From the NCBI GenBank assembly GCA_040507225.1, contig JBEVVG010000002.1:744001-808000 (forward strand): 64,000 bases of DNA. The letters are read 5' to 3'. Positions 16,488 through 26,404 of this stretch are shown piece after piece. A program made the position numbers and the translations under genes. Under the pieces are notes generated by a model. It searched no databases, was not told the DNA's origin, and saw only the letters and a list, made by a program, of their open reading frames with translations. Each line of letters starts with the position of its first letter. The stretch's first letter is position 1. The stretch comes from Thiodiazotropha sp040507225. GTDB lineage: Bacteria; Pseudomonadota; Gammaproteobacteria; Chromatiales; Chromatiaceae.

Positions 16488-16988
16488 ATGAATTCAAGAA
16501 AAATTCTAATCTCCTCGATTTCACTTGTCATGGTGATGCTTGCGGTGGATTTGCAAGCCTCCGAATCCTTGGGCACTCCCGACTTAGTATGTCAATGGTT
16601 GAGAGAGGAAGGATTTGTTCGGGTGAGTGAATACAGAGAGCGTGGCAGCCATTACAGTTGTGCCACCAGTCGCAAGCCGATCAACCGGGGTGAGCCGGTA
16701 AACAGTGAGGTCCGCTACCGGGCAATTGGAACCAAGGGTGAAATACAAGAAGTCCGTCTGGAAATGCAAATGCGTTCATCCAGGCAACCCCAGCAGGTGC
16801 TGAAGCGCTTTGCCGATTATGCTGAGGTGCTCAGCATCAAGGCAACGGGCAAGGACTTACCGGAGGAAGTCGGTCGTTCCATCATGTCTGGGATTGCTGG
16901 TGAATGGCAGGTAAATGGTAGAACCTTTCACCTAAGAAGGGTGCAGGATCACGGCAGTCGATACGATCTGCATTTCATCATTCGATAA
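16488..16988 (+). CDS. Small exported protein, unrecognised
   Basis: From the ATG at 16488 the product is 166 residues, with a signal peptide (MNSRKILISSISLVMVMLAVDLQAS). The mature part contains two cysteines (VCQWLREEGF and HYSCATS) that could form a disulfide. A mixed alpha/beta pattern ends in YDLHFIIR. An earlier ATG at 16461 adds nine residues without improving the signal. The region upstream is AT-rich (about 16330-16460). I do not recognise the family; periplasmic location is the only supported statement. It stands alone between the barrel gene and convergent glgP. Confidence 0.6.
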   Translation: MNSRKILISSISLVMVMLAVDLQASESLGTPDLVCQWLREEGFVRVSEYRERGSHYSCATSRKPINRGEPVNSEVRYRAIGTKGEIQEVRLEMQMRSSRQPQQVLKRFADYAEVLSIKATGKDLPEEVGRSIMSGIAGEWQVNGRTFHLRRVQDHGSRYDLHFIIR

Positions 16989-17339
16989 AAGCTGGGAATG
17001 GCAGGGGTCCTGCTCCAATAGAAATATAACGACAAGCAACCCCGAGTTTTGCGATTCTGGTTATGGCGCTATCCACTGGACTATGACACGTGGGATGCCT
17101 GGTTAAATCAATAATTTATAAAAACTGGTGCCGTTTTATATGTTGCGGCATCGATGTTTCGCCATACTGAGTCAATACCATATGACAGAAATGCAGTAGT
17201 TGGTAAGTTCGTCTTATCCGGACATCAGACCAACCATAACGACTAGCATATAAAAGTACTGGGGTTCGGATTGTGGTGGTCTTGATTGTATCTCCGTGGG
17301 TTTCCTGTTAAGCCGGAGCTTTCAGTTTGGTGTGGTTCG
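16989..17339. other. 351-base gap between convergent genes
   Basis: An AT-rich spacer between the small exported protein and leftward glgP. I see no gene, no repeat shared with other gaps, and no clear terminator hairpin with a T-run for either gene. Confidence 0.5.
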
Positions 17340-19832
17340 TCAGCCTATATCAACCGGCACGGGTTCCACCTTCCAGATCTGCTTGCAATAATCACGAATG
17401 GAGCGATCGGAAGAGAAGTTACCCATCCGCGCCACGTTCAGGATCGACATGCGGGTCCAGCGCGCGGTTTCCCGAAAAGCATGACTCACCAGCTGTTGAG
17501 TGTCGACATAAGATCGATAGTCGGCGAGCAGCATGAACGGATCGTGATGCAGCAGATTGTCGACCAGCGGTTTGAAAAGTTCGGGGTCACCGTGTGAAAA
17601 AAGACCCGACTGCAGCAGGTCGATGGCCTGGTGCAACTCCGGGTCTTCGTGATATATCTCCCGGGGGCGGTATCCTTCTGCGGCAAGCCGGGTGACTTCT
17701 TCCTCTCTGAGGCCGAATGCGAAGAAGTTCTCCGCGCCCACCTGTTCTCGAATCTCCACATTGGCGCCGTCGAGCGTACCGATGGTCAGAGCGCCGTTGA
17801 ACGAAAACTTCATGTTGCCGGTTCCCGAGGCTTCCTTGCCTGCGGTGGAGATCTGCTCTGATAGATCCGCTGCGGGATAGATCGGTTCGGCATTCTTGAC
17901 ATTGAAGTCAGGCATAAACACGACTCGGATGCGTCCATCGATTTGCGGGTCGTTATTCACTATGTCACCGACCGAAGTGATCAGCTTGATGATGCGCTTG
18001 GCCATGAAATATCCGGGCGCCGCCTTGCCGCCGAAAATGAATGTGCGTGGGGGCATGTCGAAACCGGGATCGTTCTTGAGACGGTGGTAGAGGGTTATGA
18101 TGTGTAATACGTTAAGATGCTGACGTTTGTACTCGTGTATCCGTTTCACCTGGATATCGAACAGGGAGGCGGGGTCGACGACGATGCCGGTTTGTTTACG
18201 AATGCGTTCGGCCAGGCGGCGCTTGGCGTCCAGCTTTGCCTGAGCCCACTTTTGCTGAAAGCCCGCATCCTCCGCGAGTGGTTCCAATTTTTTCAGACAG
18301 TCCATGTCCTTGGACCAGGACTTGCCGGCGAGCTCAATCATGATCTCATTCAGACCCGGGTTGCTGAGTTGGACAAACCGCCTCGGTGTGATTCCGTTGG
18401 TGATATTCAGGAACTTCTCAGGCCAGAGTTCATGGAAATCCCTGAGCACGGTGCTCTTCACCAGTTCCGAGTGCATGGCGGCCACTCCGTTGACGGCAAA
18501 ACTGCCAACCGTGGCCAGGTTGGCCATGCGAACCGTACGCACAGGGCCTTCGCCGATCAGTGACATGCGCGCGACACGCGCCTCGTCGGTCAGAAAACGG
18601 GTGCGCACCTCGTCGAGGAAACGACTGTTGATCTCGTAGATGATCTCCAGATGGCGGGGTAACACACGTCCGAAAAGCTCGATCGGCCAGGTCTCCAACG
18701 CCTCGGGTAGCAGTGTGTGGTTGGTATAGGCAAAGGTGTTACGTGTGATCTCCCAGGCCGGATCCCATTCGAGGTCGTGCTCATCGATCAGCAGACGCAT
18801 CAACTCGGGTACCGCTATCGCCGGGTGGGTGTCATTGAGCTGGGCGGCGAACTTCTGGTGGAAACCGCCCAGGTTGTCCGAATGCTTCAGGTGAATTCTC
18901 AGCATGTCCTGCAATGAACAGGAGACGAAAAAATATTGTTGCTTGAGTCGCAACTCTTTGCCTGCCGCGGGTTCGTCGTTCGGATAGAGCACCTTGGTCA
19001 GATTCTCGGCCGCCATCTTTGCTTCAACGGCCCCGTAGTAGTCACCCTGGTTGAAGCTCTTAAAATCGAACGACTCGGCTGCCTGGGAACGCCATAGGCG
19101 CAGCAGGTTGACATTCCCGACCGCGAAACCAAGGATCGGCGTATCGTAGGCGACCCCATCGAGCACGAGTTCGGGGATCCAACGCACCTTTAATATGCCA
19201 TGTTGGTCGGCATACTGTTCGGTGTGCCCCCCGAGTTTCACCGGAAAGCGCAAGGTGGGCCGAGGCAGCTCCCAGGGGTTGCCGTTTCGCAGCCAGAGAT
19301 CGGAAATCTCCACCTGCCAGCCGTCACGAATATCCTGGTCGAAAATGCCGAATTCGTAACGGATACCGTAACCGATGGCCGGAACCTGAAGCGTGGCGAG
19401 TGAATCCAGGTAACAGGCTGCCAATCTGCCGAGGCCGCCGTTGCCAAGACCGGGTTCCTCCTCCTGTTCGAGAATCGCCTCAAAATCCATCCCCATCTCC
19501 ATGGCCGCCTGCCGGGCTAAATCGAGAATGCCCAGGTTATTCATGTTATTGCCCAGATGTGGGCCGAGCAGAAACTCGGCGGACAGATAACAGACCGTAC
19601 GTGCATTGCTGTCCTTGTACTGGCTGGCGGTCTTCACCCATCGCTCGAGTACACGGTCACGTACCGTCAACGCTGCCGCCGTGTAGCGATCATGGTCGGA
19701 TGCGGCATGTTTGGGGCGACCGAGGCAATAAAAGAGGTTCTCCTCAAATGCCCTTTTCAAGGACTCCAGACTCAATCCTGTGCGTACACTTTCATCGGCG
19801 TCGGAAGCCGGGGTGGCGGTCTGGTTGCTCAT
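17340..19832 (-). CDS. glgP: Glycogen/starch/alpha-glucan phosphorylase
   Basis: An 830-residue PLP enzyme that releases glucose-1-phosphate from glycogen or maltodextrin in the cytoplasm. Landmarks are RTVCYLSAEFLLGPHLGNNM near residue 80, NGGLGRLAACYLDSLA, and FNQGDYYGAVE. The active-site and PLP-lysine region is KEASGTGNMKFSFNGALTIGTLDGANVEI, near residue 680. Length matches bacterial GlgP (about 815). The ATG follows AGAGGAG with a good spacer. It is not clustered with glgA/B/C here and stands alone, so regulation with other glycogen genes cannot be judged. Confidence 0.95.
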   Translation of the reverse strand: MSNQTATPASDADESVRTGLSLESLKRAFEENLFYCLGRPKHAASDHDRYTAAALTVRDRVLERWVKTASQYKDSNARTVCYLSAEFLLGPHLGNNMNNLGILDLARQAAMEMGMDFEAILEQEEEPGLGNGGLGRLAACYLDSLATLQVPAIGYGIRYEFGIFDQDIRDGWQVEISDLWLRNGNPWELPRPTLRFPVKLGGHTEQYADQHGILKVRWIPELVLDGVAYDTPILGFAVGNVNLLRLWRSQAAESFDFKSFNQGDYYGAVEAKMAAENLTKVLYPNDEPAAGKELRLKQQYFFVSCSLQDMLRIHLKHSDNLGGFHQKFAAQLNDTHPAIAVPELMRLLIDEHDLEWDPAWEITRNTFAYTNHTLLPEALETWPIELFGRVLPRHLEIIYEINSRFLDEVRTRFLTDEARVARMSLIGEGPVRTVRMANLATVGSFAVNGVAAMHSELVKSTVLRDFHELWPEKFLNITNGITPRRFVQLSNPGLNEIMIELAGKSWSKDMDCLKKLEPLAEDAGFQQKWAQAKLDAKRRLAERIRKQTGIVVDPASLFDIQVKRIHEYKRQHLNVLHIITLYHRLKNDPGFDMPPRTFIFGGKAAPGYFMAKRIIKLITSVGDIVNNDPQIDGRIRVVFMPDFNVKNAEPIYPAADLSEQISTAGKEASGTGNMKFSFNGALTIGTLDGANVEIREQVGAENFFAFGLREEEVTRLAAEGYRPREIYHEDPELHQAIDLLQSGLFSHGDPELFKPLVDNLLHHDPFMLLADYRSYVDTQQLVSHAFRETARWTRMSILNVARMGNFSSDRSIRDYCKQIWKVEPVPVDIG

Positions 19833-20736
19833 GGGTACGACTCCTCTGGGCCTGAGAATGATGGGGGGATAATCGTAGCGTTATATTACTCCTAAAGTGG
19901 CCAGTTCCAATCTGCCACCTCAGGTGCCGAGATGTCATGTTCCAGGGTGTACGGGTGGCATTCAATGTGCATCTTCCGTAGCTTCTCTCACGAGAGCGGC
20001 TGACACCTGCAGCCACGTTGCCTACATCATAACTTCGATAGCGAATCTGAACTATCGATTTTAGTGTTCATGGCCAGATCTAAAGGCTTGGTGATTGCCA
20101 TTTGCCTTATAGCCGCACACTTCTATCTGAAATCGACTGGACAATCACAGTGTGCTGGAAGACAGGCACGTTTATTGATAATAAACCATAAATATCTCCT
20201 GCCTGCATGGCGGCGGGAAAAGGAGAGTCAGGAAGACAGTACTTGTATGTCATCCCTTGGTGTTCGTTAGTTACCCAGTCGCGAATATATACATGGACAG
20301 ACGTCCTGAAATAAATCGAATAGTAATCCTTTACCATTAAGAAGCAGGGAGTCCATGCGAAGTGTTGAATGTTAATTTTACGGATTGTGAAAGACATTAC
20401 ATTAAATAAGGATATCTGATTTAAACGAACACTCAGAGAATCAGGTCCTGGATGCTGCGCTTGTCTGTGCTCCAGACGATCTGATGCGGTTGGTATGACC
20501 TATTCATAACATAACCTTCATTAATCCGTTACATTCGATGGTGTACATTCCCACGCAATGTGTCGCTGGCATCTTCTGCATCACAAGAAATTGTCGTGCC
20601 TCCAGCCTCTACCTTTTTTTACCAATCTTTGTATACCCTTGGGTCTTTCCAGAACGAAATTGTATTAATCACGTCGGGTGATATGTCGTGTTTGGATCAG
20701 ACTCTCAAACAAACGATCAGATAACCTGAAAAACCA
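19833..20736. other. 904-base AT-rich intergenic region between divergent glgP and the nucleotidase
   Basis: No convincing protein gene; short frames such as 20064-20270 have no ribosome site or family signal. It must hold both promoters. Two hairpins are visible: CTCTC/GAGAG near 19985, and TCGATAG/CTATCGA at 20035-20058 followed by TTTT. The second could end an unrecognised small transcript on the + strand. The size and base composition differ from neighbouring gaps. Confidence 0.5.
20035..20062 (+). terminator. Terminator-like hairpin in the large gap
   Basis: TCGATAG (20035-20041) and CTATCGA (20052-20058) flank a 10-base loop and are followed by TTTT. No annotated + strand gene ends here, so it either terminates a small RNA or is chance. 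Confidence 0.3.
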
Positions 20737-22512
20737 ATGAGAATCGAGATGAAAATCAACCTTCGTGCCATTTCACTATCGGCGATTGCCTGTGCATCGT
20801 TGATCGCGGTTCCTGTTGCCGCCAATCAAGACAATCATGATCGCAGGGATCATCATGATCAAAGGGACCATCGGGACAACGCCAGAGGACAGCTGGTTGA
20901 CCTGCAATTGCTTGGGTTCAATGACTACCATGGCCATGTCCTTTCAGAGGCAGCAGGCTCAGTGGATGGGATTGAAGCCGGTGGTGGTGAGTACCTGTCC
21001 GCCATGCTGAAAACATTGCGAGAGGGCAGGAAATACAGCTTGACGGTTGCTGCTGGTGACCTGATTGGTGGATCCCCCGCGTTTTCCGGATTGTTTCATG
21101 ATGAACCCTCCGTTGAGTCCCTGAATGCCATGGGTCTCGATGTGTCCAGTGTCGGCAACCATGAGTTTGACGAAGGTGTGTCGGAACTGTTACGCATGCA
21201 GAATGGTGGCTGTCACCCTGTCGACGGTTGCATCTATCCGTTCGAGGGCGCGGACTTTCAGTGGCTTGCGGCCAACGTGGTCAACGAGTACACGGGTGAA
21301 ACGCCGTTACCACCTTTCTGGATCAAGAAATTTGAAAGCATCAAGGTTGGCTTCATCGGTATGACCCTGGAAGCAACCAACACCCTGGTTGCCGCTGCCG
21401 GTATCGAAGGCTGGCAGTTCCTTGACGAGGCGGAAACGGCTAACGCACTGGTCCCCATCCTGAAGGACAAGTACGGTGTGGAGGCGATCGTGGTTCTCCT
21501 TCACGAAGGTGGATCACAGACACCGCCTCCCGGGGACTTCAATGCTTGTGACGGTATATCCGGTCCTATCGTTGCCATAAATGATGCGCTGGATCCCGAG
21601 ATCGACGTTATTATCACCGGCCACACGCACCTGCCTTACAATTGTCAGCTTGATGATCCGGCCGGCCAACCGCGTATTGTCACCAGTGCCTACTCCTACG
21701 GACGAATTGTTACTGAAGTCAACCTGGTTCTGGACAAGAGAACCCATGACGTTCGTCGTGACCTGTCAACGTCCATCAACCACCTCGTGGCACGGGCAGA
21801 TCTTACGCCTGACCCGAAGGTGACTGAGGTCATCGAAAAATGGCAGCCCTTCTTCGATGCGGCAGGTAACACGCCGGTAGGATCCATAACCGATACCATT
21901 CTTCGCGGCGGTGACCCGTCAGGGTCCGATCGCGGCGTCGAGTCGGCAGCGGGTAACCTGGTTGCGGATGCCCAATTGTGGGCAACCTCCGCAAACGGTG
22001 CACAGATTGCTTTCATGAATCCCGGTGGCGTACGCTCCGATCTGGAGTATCCCCAGTCACCGGCGGGTGAAGGCGATGGCGTGGTAACCTTTGGTGAAGC
22101 GTTTACCTTCCAGCCGTTCGGCAACACACTGTTGACCTTCCCTATGACAGGAGAACAGATTTTGACAGTTCTGGAGGAGCAGTGTCAGCCGGCAGGTTCA
22201 AGTCGTCCGTTTCTGCATCTGGGCGTATCAGAGGGATTTACCTATGATCTCTCAACAACCATCGTCGATGGTGTCTGTACTGAAGTCATGATCGACAATG
22301 TCATGTTGAATGGTGTTGCACTCGAACCGGCTGCTACCTACAGCGTTACGGCTAACAACTTCCTGGCGGATGGTGGTGATAATTTCGTTACTTTCGGTAC
22401 CGTTACCGCACCGAGAATCGATGGTGGCAATGACCTGGAGGCATTGGTCAACTATCTCGGTACATTCAGTCCGGTTGCTCCTCCCAGTACCGATCGGGTG
22501 AACGAGTTGTGA
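20737..22512 (+). CDS. Exported 5'-nucleotidase / cyclic phosphodiesterase, UshA family
   Basis: A 591-residue secreted metallophosphatase that removes phosphate from extracellular nucleotides. A signal peptide covers residues 1-29, ending near VAAN. The calcineurin-like domain shows NDYHGH (63-67), AAGDLIGG, SVGNHEFDEG, VVLLHEGG and VIITGHTHLPY, all the dimetal motifs. The C-terminal nucleotide-binding domain follows, with MNPGGVRSDLEY, EAFTFQPFGNTLLTF and SVTANNFLADGGDNF. An unusual His/Asp/Arg-rich stretch occupies residues 31-49, between signal and catalytic domain. An alternative start at 20749 removes four residues. It precedes the ExeM-type nuclease gene with a terminator between. Confidence 0.9.
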   Translation: MRIEMKINLRAISLSAIACASLIAVPVAANQDNHDRRDHHDQRDHRDNARGQLVDLQLLGFNDYHGHVLSEAAGSVDGIEAGGGEYLSAMLKTLREGRKYSLTVAAGDLIGGSPAFSGLFHDEPSVESLNAMGLDVSSVGNHEFDEGVSELLRMQNGGCHPVDGCIYPFEGADFQWLAANVVNEYTGETPLPPFWIKKFESIKVGFIGMTLEATNTLVAAAGIEGWQFLDEAETANALVPILKDKYGVEAIVVLLHEGGSQTPPPGDFNACDGISGPIVAINDALDPEIDVIITGHTHLPYNCQLDDPAGQPRIVTSAYSYGRIVTEVNLVLDKRTHDVRRDLSTSINHLVARADLTPDPKVTEVIEKWQPFFDAAGNTPVGSITDTILRGGDPSGSDRGVESAAGNLVADAQLWATSANGAQIAFMNPGGVRSDLEYPQSPAGEGDGVVTFGEAFTFQPFGNTLLTFPMTGEQILTVLEEQCQPAGSSRPFLHLGVSEGFTYDLSTTIVDGVCTEVMIDNVMLNGVALEPAATYSVTANNFLADGGDNFVTFGTVTAPRIDGGNDLEALVNYLGTFSPVAPPSTDRVNEL

Positions 22513-22578
22513 TACAAAGAGAGGCACTGTATTGAGGTCCTTCAGGGCTGGTGCACTCGCAATCGCAAGAAGACAAAA

Positions 22579-22614
22579 AACTGCAGGGCTGTTACAGGTC
22601 CTGCAGTTATTTTA
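22579..22614 (+). terminator. Terminator after the nucleotidase gene
   Basis: AACTGCAGG (22579-22587) pairs perfectly with CCTGCAGTT (22600-22608), followed by ATTTTAT. It separates the nucleotidase and nuclease transcripts. The A-run in front also makes it plausible in the reverse direction. Confidence 0.7.
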
Positions 22615-22719
22615 TGTCTACTCAAGACAACTGTTACGTGTTCCTTATCGGTAAGCGGAATGAGGTTTCTTTCGAATCGAGACCTGGTACATACCAAACA
22701 TTTATTAGATATAAATTCA

Positions 22720-22747
22720 ATTTGTTCTTCATTAATGTTTAACAAAT
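22720..22747. promoter_or_regulatory. Inverted repeat in the nuclease upstream region
   Basis: ATTTGTT (22720-22726) and AACAAAT (22741-22747) are perfect inverted arms 14 bases apart, 40 bases before the nuclease start. The position suits an operator. The bound protein is unknown. Confidence 0.35.
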
Positions 22748-22786
22748 GCTCGTTAGAATTCGGTCCTCTATAACGAGGATCAGCAC

Positions 22787-25700
22787 ATGATTAAACCGTT
22801 TTTTCGACCACTTTCACGCGCATTGTTACCCGTTGTTATCCTTGCGCACGCTCAATCGGCTGGTGCTGATGCATCCTCACTGTTCATATCGGAATACATT
22901 GAAGGCAGCGGCTTCAACAAAGCGATTGAGATATACAATGGCACCGGTGGCAGTATCGATCTCGCTGCGGACGATTATACGTTGGAACTCTACAGCAACG
23001 GATCCGCGTCACCCACCCAATCCATGGCGCTTACCGGTAGCATTGCCGATGGCGATGTTTTCGTCATCGCACATGCCAGTGCCGATCCGGCGATTCAGGC
23101 TGTAGCTGACGAACTCAACAGCTCGGTCATTAATTTCAACGGTGATGATGCCATCGTGCTGCGCAGGGGTGGTGTTCTGATCGATGCATTTGGTCAGGTC
23201 GGTGTCGATCCTGGCTCTCAATGGATCGGCGGAGGTCAGGATGACACACTGCGCCGCAAGGCGGATATCTGCGCAGGCGATAGCATTCCTGATGATGCGT
23301 TTGACGCTTCCATTGAATGGGATGTGTTTGCCCAGAATACCTTCGACGGCCTTGGCTATCATCAAGCCAACTGCCTGGGGATGGCCGCAGAGCCTAAGAT
23401 CAACGAATTCTCAGCCAGCACCACAGGTACCGATGTTGAATATGTCGAGATCTACGGGGCGCCCAATACGGATTACTCTACTTACACAGTGCTTGAAATT
23501 GAAGGTGATAGCACGGCTGCAGGTATTGTGGATGAGGTGATCCTGCTCGGAACAACCGACGCGAATGGTATCTATCTTGCCAGTCTTCCGGCCAACGCAT
23601 TGGAAAACGGCACCCTGTCCCTGCTGCTTGTCAACAACTTCAGCGGTTCTTTGGGTGAGGATCTGGACACGGACAATGACGGCAACCTGGATATAACGCC
23701 CTGGGACTCCGTCGCTGATGCCGTATCTGTCAACGATGGCGGTGCGACCGATGCCACTTACGGGGTGCCCGTACTGGGTCCGAATTATGACGGGGTCAGC
23801 AGTTACGCTCCAGGCGGCGCGTCGCGCATCCCTGATGGACAGGACAGCAATACCGCAACGGATTGGGTGCGCAACGACTTCGACCTTGAAGGTATACCCG
23901 GTTACACCGGATCGATCGGTGTGGGTGAAGCCTATAACACGCCGGGCGAACCCAATCAGGTGTTTGTCCAGCCTCCTGAAGCCTGTGGTGACGCCTACAC
24001 TGCGATCTTTAACGTCCAGGGTAGTGGTATGACGAGTCCGCTGGCAGGTAGTGTGGTTTCCATCGAGGGTATAGTAACCGGCGATTTCCAGAACAACGCA
24101 TCGATCGACAATGGGGACCTGAATGGTTTCCATGTTCAGGATGCGCTGGGAGACGGTGATCCGGCCACCTCAGACGGAATCTTCGTCTACGCACCCGGCG
24201 GTATGGATGTGTCGGTGGGCGATGCGGTGCGCATACGGGGTACCATTTCTGAATACAACGGCATGACCGAGATCACCGCGTCGGAGATCTGGGTTTGTTC
24301 GACGGGTAACAGCCTTGCCCCGACAGCAATCAGTCTTCCGGTGTCCAGTGTGGATGATTTCGAAGCCTTCGAAGGCATGCTTATCACCCTTCCGCAGCCA
24401 CTGACGATCTCCGAATACTATAACTTCGACCGTTATGGCGAGATCGTCCTCAGCACTAACCGTCAGTACACGCCCACCGCAGTCGTGGATCCGGGTTCGG
24501 CGGCCATTGCACTGGCCGAAGAGTACAGGCTCAACCGGATAACCCTTGATGATGGGCGCAGCTCGCAGAACCCCGACCCGGCCATTCACCCGAATGGCCA
24601 TGTCTTCGATCTGGATAATCTGTTTCGAGGTGGCGATAGTGTCACGAATGTGACAGGCGTGCTGGATTACTCATTTGGCCTGTATCGTATCCAACCCACC
24701 CTGGGCGCGAATCACATCAGTGCAAATCCACGTACGGATGCACCGGATGACGTCGGTGGCGATATCAGGATCGCGAGCTTCAATGTTCTGAACTACTTCA
24801 CAACCATCGATGAGGGTCAGGATGATTGCGGACCCAGCATGGACATGGAATGCCGGGGTGCCGATACCGTCGATGAATTCACCCGTCAACGGGACAAGAT
24901 CATCAGTGCCATCAGCGTCATCGATGCGGATGTGGTCGGACTGATCGAGATCGAGAACAACGGTGGCGTCGCAGTCGCAGACCTGGTGTCCGGTCTCAAC
25001 GATCGCATGGGTGCGGATACCTATGCCGGGATTGACACGGGCTTTATTGGTACTGACGCCATTGCGGTGGGATTTATCTATAAAACGTCTGCCGTGAGTC
25101 CGCTCAGTGATTTTGCGATACTCGACGCTTCTGTCGATCCGCGTTTCGTCGACACCAAGAATCGTCCGGCGCTTGCGCAAACCTTCATGGACAATGCTAC
25201 AGGCGGTGTGTTCACTGCGGTAGTGAATCACCTGAAATCGAAAGGTTCCGACTGTAACGATCTGGGTGACCCGGATCTGGGTGATGGCGCCGGCAACTGT
25301 AATCTCACCCGTACACTGGCTGCCGAGGCGCTTGTGGATTGGCTGGAAACCGATCCCACAGGCAGCGGCGATGACGACTTCCTGATCATGGGCGACCTGA
25401 ACTCCTATGACAAAGAGGATCCAATCCGAACCTTGGAGGATGGCGGCTTTACTGACCTGCTGGACTATTTTCAGGGTGAAACCGCTTACAGCTATGTCTT
25501 CGACGGCCAGTTGGGCTATCTGGACTATGCCCTGTCGAATGAATCATTGACTCCCCAGGTCAATCAGGTTTTTGCCTGGCATATCAATGCGGATGAGCCG
25601 GATCTGATCGATTACGATATGAGCTTCAAGGCCGCTGCGCAGGATCTGCTCTACGCACCCGACGCCTACCGCGCCTCGGACCACGATCCCGTTGTGATCG

Positions 25701-26068
25701 GTCTGAATGTCTGTGATTCAATTGCCCCTACGCTGGATGTTTCCGTGACACCAGAGATTCTGTGGCCGGCGAATCATAAGTATGTGGATGTCGTCGCAAC
25801 CGTCACTGCGGTTGACAACTTCGATGAGAACCCAACGATTAGCCTGGTCTCGGTTGAATCCAACGAGCCGGATAACGGCAAGGGTGATGGAAACACGGTC
25901 AACGACATCGTTATCCTGGATGATTTCCACTTCCGGTTGCGCGCCGAACGCTCTGGCTCGGGCAAAGGCCGAATCTACACGATTACCTACCGGGTTACTG
26001 ATGCCTGTGGAAACTCCACGACCCGCACAGCATCGGTGAAGGTGCCACACAGTCATAGACGCAGATAG
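22787..26068 (+). CDS. ExeM/NucH-family extracellular nuclease with lamin-tail and OB-fold domains
   Basis: A 1093-residue secreted DNase-like protein. A signal peptide covers about residues 1-27. A lamin-tail domain follows (about 30-150, FISEYIEGSGFNKAIEIYNG), then a second lamin-tail-like domain (about 205-385) and an OB-fold (about 405-510). The endonuclease/exonuclease/phosphatase catalytic domain starts near 659 (RIASFNVLNYF) and carries LIEIENNG, MGDLNSYD (about 868) and ASDHDPVV (about 963). A C-terminal HYR/Ig-like module (about 990-1085) ends in a His/Arg tail. No GlyGly-CTERM anchor is seen, unlike some relatives. Role: degradation of extracellular DNA, for phosphate/nucleotide scavenging or biofilm remodelling (inference from family and the neighbouring nucleotidase). 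Confidence 0.9.
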   Translation: MIKPFFRPLSRALLPVVILAHAQSAGADASSLFISEYIEGSGFNKAIEIYNGTGGSIDLAADDYTLELYSNGSASPTQSMALTGSIADGDVFVIAHASADPAIQAVADELNSSVINFNGDDAIVLRRGGVLIDAFGQVGVDPGSQWIGGGQDDTLRRKADICAGDSIPDDAFDASIEWDVFAQNTFDGLGYHQANCLGMAAEPKINEFSASTTGTDVEYVEIYGAPNTDYSTYTVLEIEGDSTAAGIVDEVILLGTTDANGIYLASLPANALENGTLSLLLVNNFSGSLGEDLDTDNDGNLDITPWDSVADAVSVNDGGATDATYGVPVLGPNYDGVSSYAPGGASRIPDGQDSNTATDWVRNDFDLEGIPGYTGSIGVGEAYNTPGEPNQVFVQPPEACGDAYTAIFNVQGSGMTSPLAGSVVSIEGIVTGDFQNNASIDNGDLNGFHVQDALGDGDPATSDGIFVYAPGGMDVSVGDAVRIRGTISEYNGMTEITASEIWVCSTGNSLAPTAISLPVSSVDDFEAFEGMLITLPQPLTISEYYNFDRYGEIVLSTNRQYTPTAVVDPGSAAIALAEEYRLNRITLDDGRSSQNPDPAIHPNGHVFDLDNLFRGGDSVTNVTGVLDYSFGLYRIQPTLGANHISANPRTDAPDDVGGDIRIASFNVLNYFTTIDEGQDDCGPSMDMECRGADTVDEFTRQRDKIISAISVIDADVVGLIEIENNGGVAVADLVSGLNDRMGADTYAGIDTGFIGTDAIAVGFIYKTSAVSPLSDFAILDASVDPRFVDTKNRPALAQTFMDNATGGVFTAVVNHLKSKGSDCNDLGDPDLGDGAGNCNLTRTLAAEALVDWLETDPTGSGDDDFLIMGDLNSYDKEDPIRTLEDGGFTDLLDYFQGETAYSYVFDGQLGYLDYALSNESLTPQVNQVFAWHINADEPDLIDYDMSFKAAAQDLLYAPDAYRASDHDPVVIGLNVCDSIAPTLDVSVTPEILWPANHKYVDVVATVTAVDNFDENPTISLVSVESNEPDNGKGDGNTVNDIVILDDFHFRLRAERSGSGKGRIYTITYRVTDACGNSTTRTASVKVPHSHRRR

Positions 26069-26132
26069 CATATCGCTCTTTCAGGCTGAGTAGCGGCCTG
26101 CCATTTTCAGAAGATAAACTGCCAATCAGATA

Positions 26133-26163
26133 TACACCCCGACATCAACGGTGTCGGGGTGTA
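26133..26163 (+). terminator. Strong hairpin after the nuclease gene
   Basis: TACACCCCGACA (26133-26144) and TGTCGGGGTGTA (26152-26163) form a perfect 12-bp stem with a 7-base loop, 65 bases past the stop. There is no T-run, but stem strength and position suit a transcription stop. Confidence 0.65.
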
Positions 26164-26404
26164 GGCAGTAAGGCAGCATCTATAGCTTTCCTCTTCGACA
26201 ACCTCTATCCGCAAGGTTTCTGCTCATAACAACATCTGCACCACCTGAGTGATTGTCTTAAAGATAGACAAATGACAGGGAAATCCACGGTATATCGGGT
26301 TGGGGTGCTGAGGGAGCCAATCCGGCTATATTTCATCATTCTTACAAAAACGGGCATAATCCGGACTATCTGTCCGGATCAGAAACCGATATGCCCCGAA
26401 CACA
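26164..26404. other. Spacer holding the MltF-like gene promoter
   Basis: The full gap from the nuclease stop to the next start is 336 bases. Apart from the hairpin at 26133 I see no gene or repeat. The promoter boxes of the following gene are not clear. Confidence 0.4.

Noticed and set aside
20500..20736. Possible Pho box upstream of the nucleotidase gene
   Set aside because: Imperfect CTTCATT/CGTTACA words occur near 20517-20545, but they do not match CTGTCAT-type repeats with the required 11-base period.
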